In this document: piece after piece, positions 14,732-17,856 of the stretch | How positions within the stretch are numbered: the first letter of the stretch is position 1 | Layout of the letters: every line of letters begins with the position of its first letter | Notes under the pieces: generated by a model | The model's input: the letters and a program-made list of their open reading frames with translations, nothing else | Database searches by the model: none | Told to the model about the DNA's origin: nothing | Translations under genes and position numbers: made by a program | Origin: Rhodocyclaceae bacterium UBA1310 | GTDB taxonomy: Bacteria; Pseudomonadota; Gammaproteobacteria; Burkholderiales; Rhodocyclaceae | NCBI GenBank assembly: GCA_002307175.1 | Contig: DBTS01000055.1 | Span: forward strand, 1 to 17,856 | Direction of reading: 5' to 3' | Length of the DNA: 17,856 nt

Positions 14732-16783
14732 TTACTGATAGTACTTGGTATACAAAGGCGCCGTGCCGGTGACCCCTTCAAGCAGATGCACGCGATAGTC
14801 GTACTTGGCCTTGCGCGTGGCTTCGCCGTTGTAGAGGTAGTTGGTGCTGGTGGCAATGCCGACTACCACCCCGTTCTTCGGCGTCTTGGTCAGATCCAGA
14901 CAAACCTCGCCACTTTCCACGGGCTGGCTATACACGGCCGTACCATCCGCAGCGCGGTAGGCAAGCTGGAAAGTCATGCTGTTACCGACAGGCTGGAAAT
15001 TGACCCTGACCTTGTTGCCGCTCACCGTCAGCGGAATCTGATTCGCGCCGGTCCAGCCTGGCAAGGTATCGGTGGCGGGAATCAGGGTTGTACCACTTTG
15101 CGTTGTGGACGCATAGAAGCTCAGGCGGTGTGACGTTGCCTTGAAAACCCCGCCTGCAGCGGCTTCAGAAGTGATGGTACGGCCCCAGTTGTCATTGATA
15201 GGCACTTTGAACCCATCACTCCAGTCACCAAAATCTACCATCGCCTGGCGCGCCCGGTATTCAGTCACCAGATGGCGCGTCTGTGCATCACCCAGCCCTT
15301 CGGAAAGCGAACGAACCACGTGGTTCTGGGTGCCCTTTTTCCAGATCCAGGCGTTTGATCCTTTTGAAAGATACAGGGCAATGAAATGGGAAAAAGCCGA
15401 GTTGTACTGATTCCCACCAAGATATTCACGCCACATGCTGACCTGCTGCCCACTGGCGTTTGTCAGGTTCACCCCTTCGGCATTCGGGCCGCCGAATGTA
15501 CCGTCCTGAAGCCACCCGCTATAGTTTTCAATTGGCATATGCGGTGCCAGAAAAGGCGCTGCATCAAGAAAACCTACGCCTCTGGAGCCCGTACGATTGC
15601 CTTCCATGGTCATCTGCAGCCAGGTGTTGGACCCTTCATTGAACCAGGCAGCCTTGTTACCCATACTGGCCATGATGGCATGAATATACTCGTGGGTAAC
15701 GCCACCATACTCACTTGCCGTTATGACAGGATAATACGATAGCAATACCATGGGGTAGCCATTGACGTCACTCTGCCATCCGCCCTTTTCCGTATTGCTT
15801 GCACTGTCTGTACACAAACCGGAACCATAGAGGTAGATGTTGCTGAAGTAGCCGTTCTGCTGCAGCTTGTCGACCGGCCACCCCATCACATTATGAATGT
15901 AATCAGCATCCTTGTTCAGATTGGCGAGAAGCGCATCGATGTGCTTATCGGTGATAGCCGGATTGCGATTCTTGCCCCAGATGAAAGCAAAGCGGCCAGA
16001 GGTTTTATACCCGGCAACCAGACTCGCGTTGCAGCCAAGATAAACCTTGAAGTTCGCAGGATTCACCGTGGCATTCGACGGATCCGTCTTCATGTCATAG
16101 TTCAGATCCGGCGTGTACTTGGGCCAGGTATAGGCGCCACAGCTGGCGGTACTGGCAGAACTGCTCGCAGCACTTGAAGCAGCCGAAGACACGCTGCTGC
16201 TCTGGGTCGAGGAACGACTCGAAGATGCTGCACTGCTACTCCGGGCAGAAGAACGATTCGACGAGGCAACACTGCTACTGGCTACAGAGCTGCTGCTGAA
16301 CGAACTCTTGCTGGATGAAGAGAAAATGCTGCTACGTGAAGAACTGGCTACAGATGACACACTTGAGGCCGAGGAAGAACGTGACGACGACGCGATTGAA
16401 ACGGAAGAGGCGCTGGAAGCACTTGCACTCCGGTTGGCACAGAACCCGGGGGAATGGATGCTGCCGTTAGCCGGAATAGATTGATTCCATGCCACGGAAG
16501 ACAGAATGACTTTGCTCCCGGCCTGAGACCAGTTGGCATTCCAGAGCTGGTTAACCGTACCATTTGGCATATCCAGATTTCCGGACCAGCCGTCTGTTGG
16601 GGAAGAAGTGGTATTGAGTACCGTAATTTCAGCGCAGAATCCCGAGCCCCAATCACTGGTGACACGATACGATATCTGTACCGGACTTGCCGAGCCTGCG
16701 GCCTGTGCGATGGACGCACTCGAAAAGACAAGACTGGCGCCTAGAAGCCCCAGTATTGAATGAACCGCTGTCTTGAATATCAT
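14732..16783 (-). CDS. Secreted CBM2 protein with serine linker and putative zinc metallopeptidase domain
   Basis: This modular secreted protein has 683 residues. Residues 1-28 are a signal peptide ending AQA. Residues 33-116 form a CBM2-type cellulose-binding module (ISYRVTSDWGSGFCAEITV, WNANW, VAWN; tryptophans W45, W81, W85, W99; cysteines C50 and C115 probably bonded). Residues 118-213 are a linker of mostly serine with alanine, arginine and valine. The large remaining part, from C215, contains HEYIH at 364-368 and WFNEG with E383, the arrangement of gluzincin zinc peptidases (HExxH plus a downstream glutamate), followed by a probable beta-rich C-terminal region. It resembles DUF6055-type proteins, but I am unsure. 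No glycoside hydrolase domain is recognised. The ATG at 16783 starts the signal peptide cleanly, with GGGGAG ten bases upstream; an upstream ATG at 16846 would spoil it. Substrate is unknown. Confidence 0.88.
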   Translation of the reverse strand: MIFKTAVHSILGLLGASLVFSSASIAQAAGSASPVQISYRVTSDWGSGFCAEITVLNTTSSPTDGWSGNLDMPNGTVNQLWNANWSQAGSKVILSSVAWNQSIPANGSIHSPGFCANRSASASSASSVSIASSSRSSSASSVSSVASSSRSSIFSSSSKSSFSSSSVASSSVASSNRSSARSSSAASSSRSSTQSSSVSSAASSAASSSASTASCGAYTWPKYTPDLNYDMKTDPSNATVNPANFKVYLGCNASLVAGYKTSGRFAFIWGKNRNPAITDKHIDALLANLNKDADYIHNVMGWPVDKLQQNGYFSNIYLYGSGLCTDSASNTEKGGWQSDVNGYPMVLLSYYPVITASEYGGVTHEYIHAIMASMGNKAAWFNEGSNTWLQMTMEGNRTGSRGVGFLDAAPFLAPHMPIENYSGWLQDGTFGGPNAEGVNLTNASGQQVSMWREYLGGNQYNSAFSHFIALYLSKGSNAWIWKKGTQNHVVRSLSEGLGDAQTRHLVTEYRARQAMVDFGDWSDGFKVPINDNWGRTITSEAAAGGVFKATSHRLSFYASTTQSGTTLIPATDTLPGWTGANQIPLTVSGNKVRVNFQPVGNSMTFQLAYRAADGTAVYSQPVESGEVCLDLTKTPKNGVVVGIATSTNYLYNGEATRKAKYDYRVHLLEGVTGTAPLYTKYYQ
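16145..16429 (-). repeat. Low-complexity serine-codon tract encoding the linker
   Basis: About 285 bases inside the cellulose-binding protein gene encode residues 119-213, mostly serine, through irregularly repeated serine, alanine and arginine codons. Such tracts can expand or contract by slippage or recombination. Confidence 0.75.
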
Positions 16784-16885
16784 ATGGTCACGACTCCCCT
16801 GTAGATTTTGATGCTGCAGACAATCTATCTTGGTTAGGCGGCACACCGAAAATGGCGGCCAAACCGACCTCCAATAGCAAAGGTC

Positions 16886-16913
16886 AATCTAGCCAATTTG
16901 CATTGTTTTGCAA
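16886..16913 (-). promoter_or_regulatory. Candidate promoter of the cellulose-binding protein gene
   Basis: On the minus strand TTGCAA (16908-16913) and TAGATT (16886-16891) are 16 bases apart, each matching four of six consensus bases, in a locally AT-rich stretch about 100 bases upstream of the start codon. Confidence 0.35.
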
Positions 16914-16965
16914 TTTTTAACAGATGCAATCGCTACCAGAACCGATGAGAGGCGCTTTTTGACTG

Positions 16966-17273
16966 ATGACGCAGACGTATTCAAATACAGAACGTATGCG
17001 CCCGGGGTGGTTGACCAAAGAGGGCGAGCACAGGCGGCCAAGTCCGCGAGGCAGTACCTGGTATGTCACGCTCACGCAGCCCGTGCCGTACCAGGCCGAC
17101 GTTCAAACCGTGCGCAAGGGCAAGACCTGCTGAAGCTCCAGGTTGGAGACTGGCCGCCACACCCGCTGGGACCGGAAAACCAGAGAACCCGTGGAGCTGG
17201 CAACCCTCAACGGATATCTTCTACCCCTTGCCTGGTACAGATCAGGTGAGTCACAATGCCCCTTGTGCATATG
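16966..17273 (+). pseudogene. Probable broken small gene with one in-frame TGA
   Basis: A reading frame from ATG 16966 runs 55 codons (MTQTYSNTERMRPGWLTKEG onwards) to a TGA at 17131-17133, then stays open in the same frame for 46 more codons to the TGA at 17271-17273. Both halves look protein-like: WYVTLTQPVPYQADVQTVRK before the stop, and KTREPVELATLNGYLLPLAW after it. Codons are mostly G- or C-ending, as in real genes of this window. A single CGA to TGA change would explain the stop. I do not recognise the family. It could also be a chance frame, a genuine 55-residue gene, or (unlikely) stop-codon recoding. It lies in the 510-base gap between the divergent cellulose-binding protein and GFA genes, where no other gene is seen. 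Confidence 0.4.
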
Positions 17274-17293
17274 ACCAGACAGGACTCGCGAGC

Positions 17294-17698
17294 ATGGCTG
17301 ATTTCAGGATGATTGGTGACACACAGATAAACGCCGTCCACAGGGCAAGTTGCCATTGTGGTGGCGTCGTGATGGAACTGATTTTACCGAGCGGAGTCGA
17401 GAATCCGAGGCGCTGCAACTGCTCGATGTGTCGTCGTCGAGGAGCTATCTGTGCCTCTGTACCTTTGGCAAATCTAAAAATCCTTCAGGGAGAGGCGTTA
17501 CTGACCCTGTATCAATTCAACACTCGCACGGCCAAGCACTACTTCTGCAAAGTGTGCGGTATTTACACACACCATCAGCGCCGTTCGGATCCAAATCTTT
17601 TCGCGTACAACGTTGGCTGTCTTGAAGGTGTCAATCCATTCGATCTTGGAGAGGTTCCCGTATCCAACGGCAGGAACCACGTGTCGGACCGCAAATAA
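17294..17698 (+). CDS. GFA (CENP-V/glutathione-dependent formaldehyde-activating-like) family protein
   Basis: This 134-residue protein has the cysteine pattern of the GFA zinc-binding fold: CHC (C20, C22), CNCSMC (C41, C43, C46) and CKVC (C85, C88), followed by GIYTHHQRR and YNVGCLEG. These ligands normally hold one structural and one catalytic-type zinc. The founding member was linked to formaldehyde-glutathione adduct formation, but most members have no proven function, so only the family can be called. I chose the ATG at 17294, giving about 17 residues before the first cysteine motif as in relatives. The frame is open back to 17063, but that part is arginine- and proline-rich and reads like an off-frame shadow. 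No strong ribosome-binding site is visible. Its neighbours give no functional hint. Confidence 0.85.
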   Translation: MADFRMIGDTQINAVHRASCHCGGVVMELILPSGVENPRRCNCSMCRRRGAICASVPLANLKILQGEALLTLYQFNTRTAKHYFCKVCGIYTHHQRRSDPNLFAYNVGCLEGVNPFDLGEVPVSNGRNHVSDRK

Positions 17699-17712
17699 CC
17701 AAGTAAAAGATC

Positions 17713-17758
17713 TAGCGTTCCCGCTTCGCGACGCCCTATTCAACGTGGCGCGACGCTA
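17713..17758. repeat. Hairpin-forming sequence downstream of the GFA gene
   Basis: TAGCGT (17713-17718) and ACGCTA (17753-17758) bracket further GC-rich complementary stretches (for example CGCC at 17732-17735 with GGCG at 17747-17750). No T run follows, so it is not a typical terminator. It may be part of an intergenic repeat. Confidence 0.35.
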
Positions 17759-17768
17759 CGTAATAAAG

Positions 17769-17802
17769 CGTTGGGAGACGCCCTAGGCTTTCCCAACCTA
17801 CG
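17769..17802. repeat. REP-like intergenic palindrome
   Basis: GTTGGGA (17770-17776) pairs with TCCCAAC (17791-17797), with GCC and GGC pairing inside. On the minus strand it starts CGTAGGTTGGGAAAGCC, similar in style to the short GTAGGTTGGG-type repeats scattered in many proteobacterial genomes. The remaining bases to the window end show no supported gene. Confidence 0.4.
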
Positions 17803-17856
17803 CCGATGACATACCTTTGCGCCATGATTTTCGATCGGGTCGAGCTGACGGGATGT

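Noticed and set aside
17131..17151. UGA followed by a GGU-loop hairpin as a selenocysteine site
   Set aside because: The hairpin has only five pairs and its loop lies about seven bases from the TGA, too close compared with known bacterial SECIS elements; no known selenoprotein family is recognised.
17063..17293. N-terminal extension of the GFA protein
   Set aside because: The extension is rich in arginine and proline without domain features, and the ATG at 17294 gives a normal family length.
17699..17802. Integron attC site downstream of the GFA gene
   Set aside because: GFA genes do occur in cassettes, but the expected GTTRRRY and RYYYAAC core sites are not matched here.
17824..17856. Start of a further plus-strand gene (MIFDRVELTG)
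   Set aside because: Only 11 codons are visible, there is no ribosome-binding site and the family cannot be judged.

Overview
The window looks like chromosomal DNA of a GC-rich Gram-negative proteobacterium. Codons end mostly in G or C, and the window encodes a periplasmic solute-binding protein and an outer-membrane channel. The xdhABC, BMP-transporter and deaminase gene order suggests a betaproteobacterium, but the serine-rich linker in the cellulose-binding protein is of a kind best known from gammaproteobacterial plant-polymer degraders. The lineage is therefore an inference.

Bases 1-13040 form a nearly complete purine-base uptake and oxidation locus. On the minus strand lie the 5' part of an adenine/adenosine deaminase gene, cut by the window edge, and a BMP-family periplasmic binding protein with its own terminator. 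Divergently, on the plus strand, runs a tightly packed set of eight genes: xdhA, xdhB, xdhC, an ABC ATPase with two nucleotide-binding domains, two permeases, a probable 8-oxoguanine deaminase and a guanine deaminase. Most neighbours overlap or lie within 17 bases, so they are probably one transcript of about 11 kb. A Tsx-type outer-membrane channel gene (13317-14183) follows, with its own terminator. The parts make one route: Tsx-like channel, BMP binding protein, ABC importer, deaminases (adenine to hypoxanthine, guanine to xanthine, 8-oxoguanine to urate), then xanthine dehydrogenase to urate. No uricase and no regulator gene are visible.

Bases 14184-14731 hold no gene but contain a symmetrical nested inverted-repeat structure (14376-14678) that resembles a small non-autonomous mobile or REP-like element. 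Next, on the minus strand, is a secreted modular protein (14732-16783): signal peptide, CBM2-type cellulose-binding module, about 96-residue serine-rich linker, and a large domain with a zinc-metallopeptidase signature. This is the least conventional gene in the window.

The right end (16784-17856) holds a probable broken small gene with one in-frame TGA, a GFA-family zinc protein gene (17294-17698), and hairpin-forming intergenic repeats.
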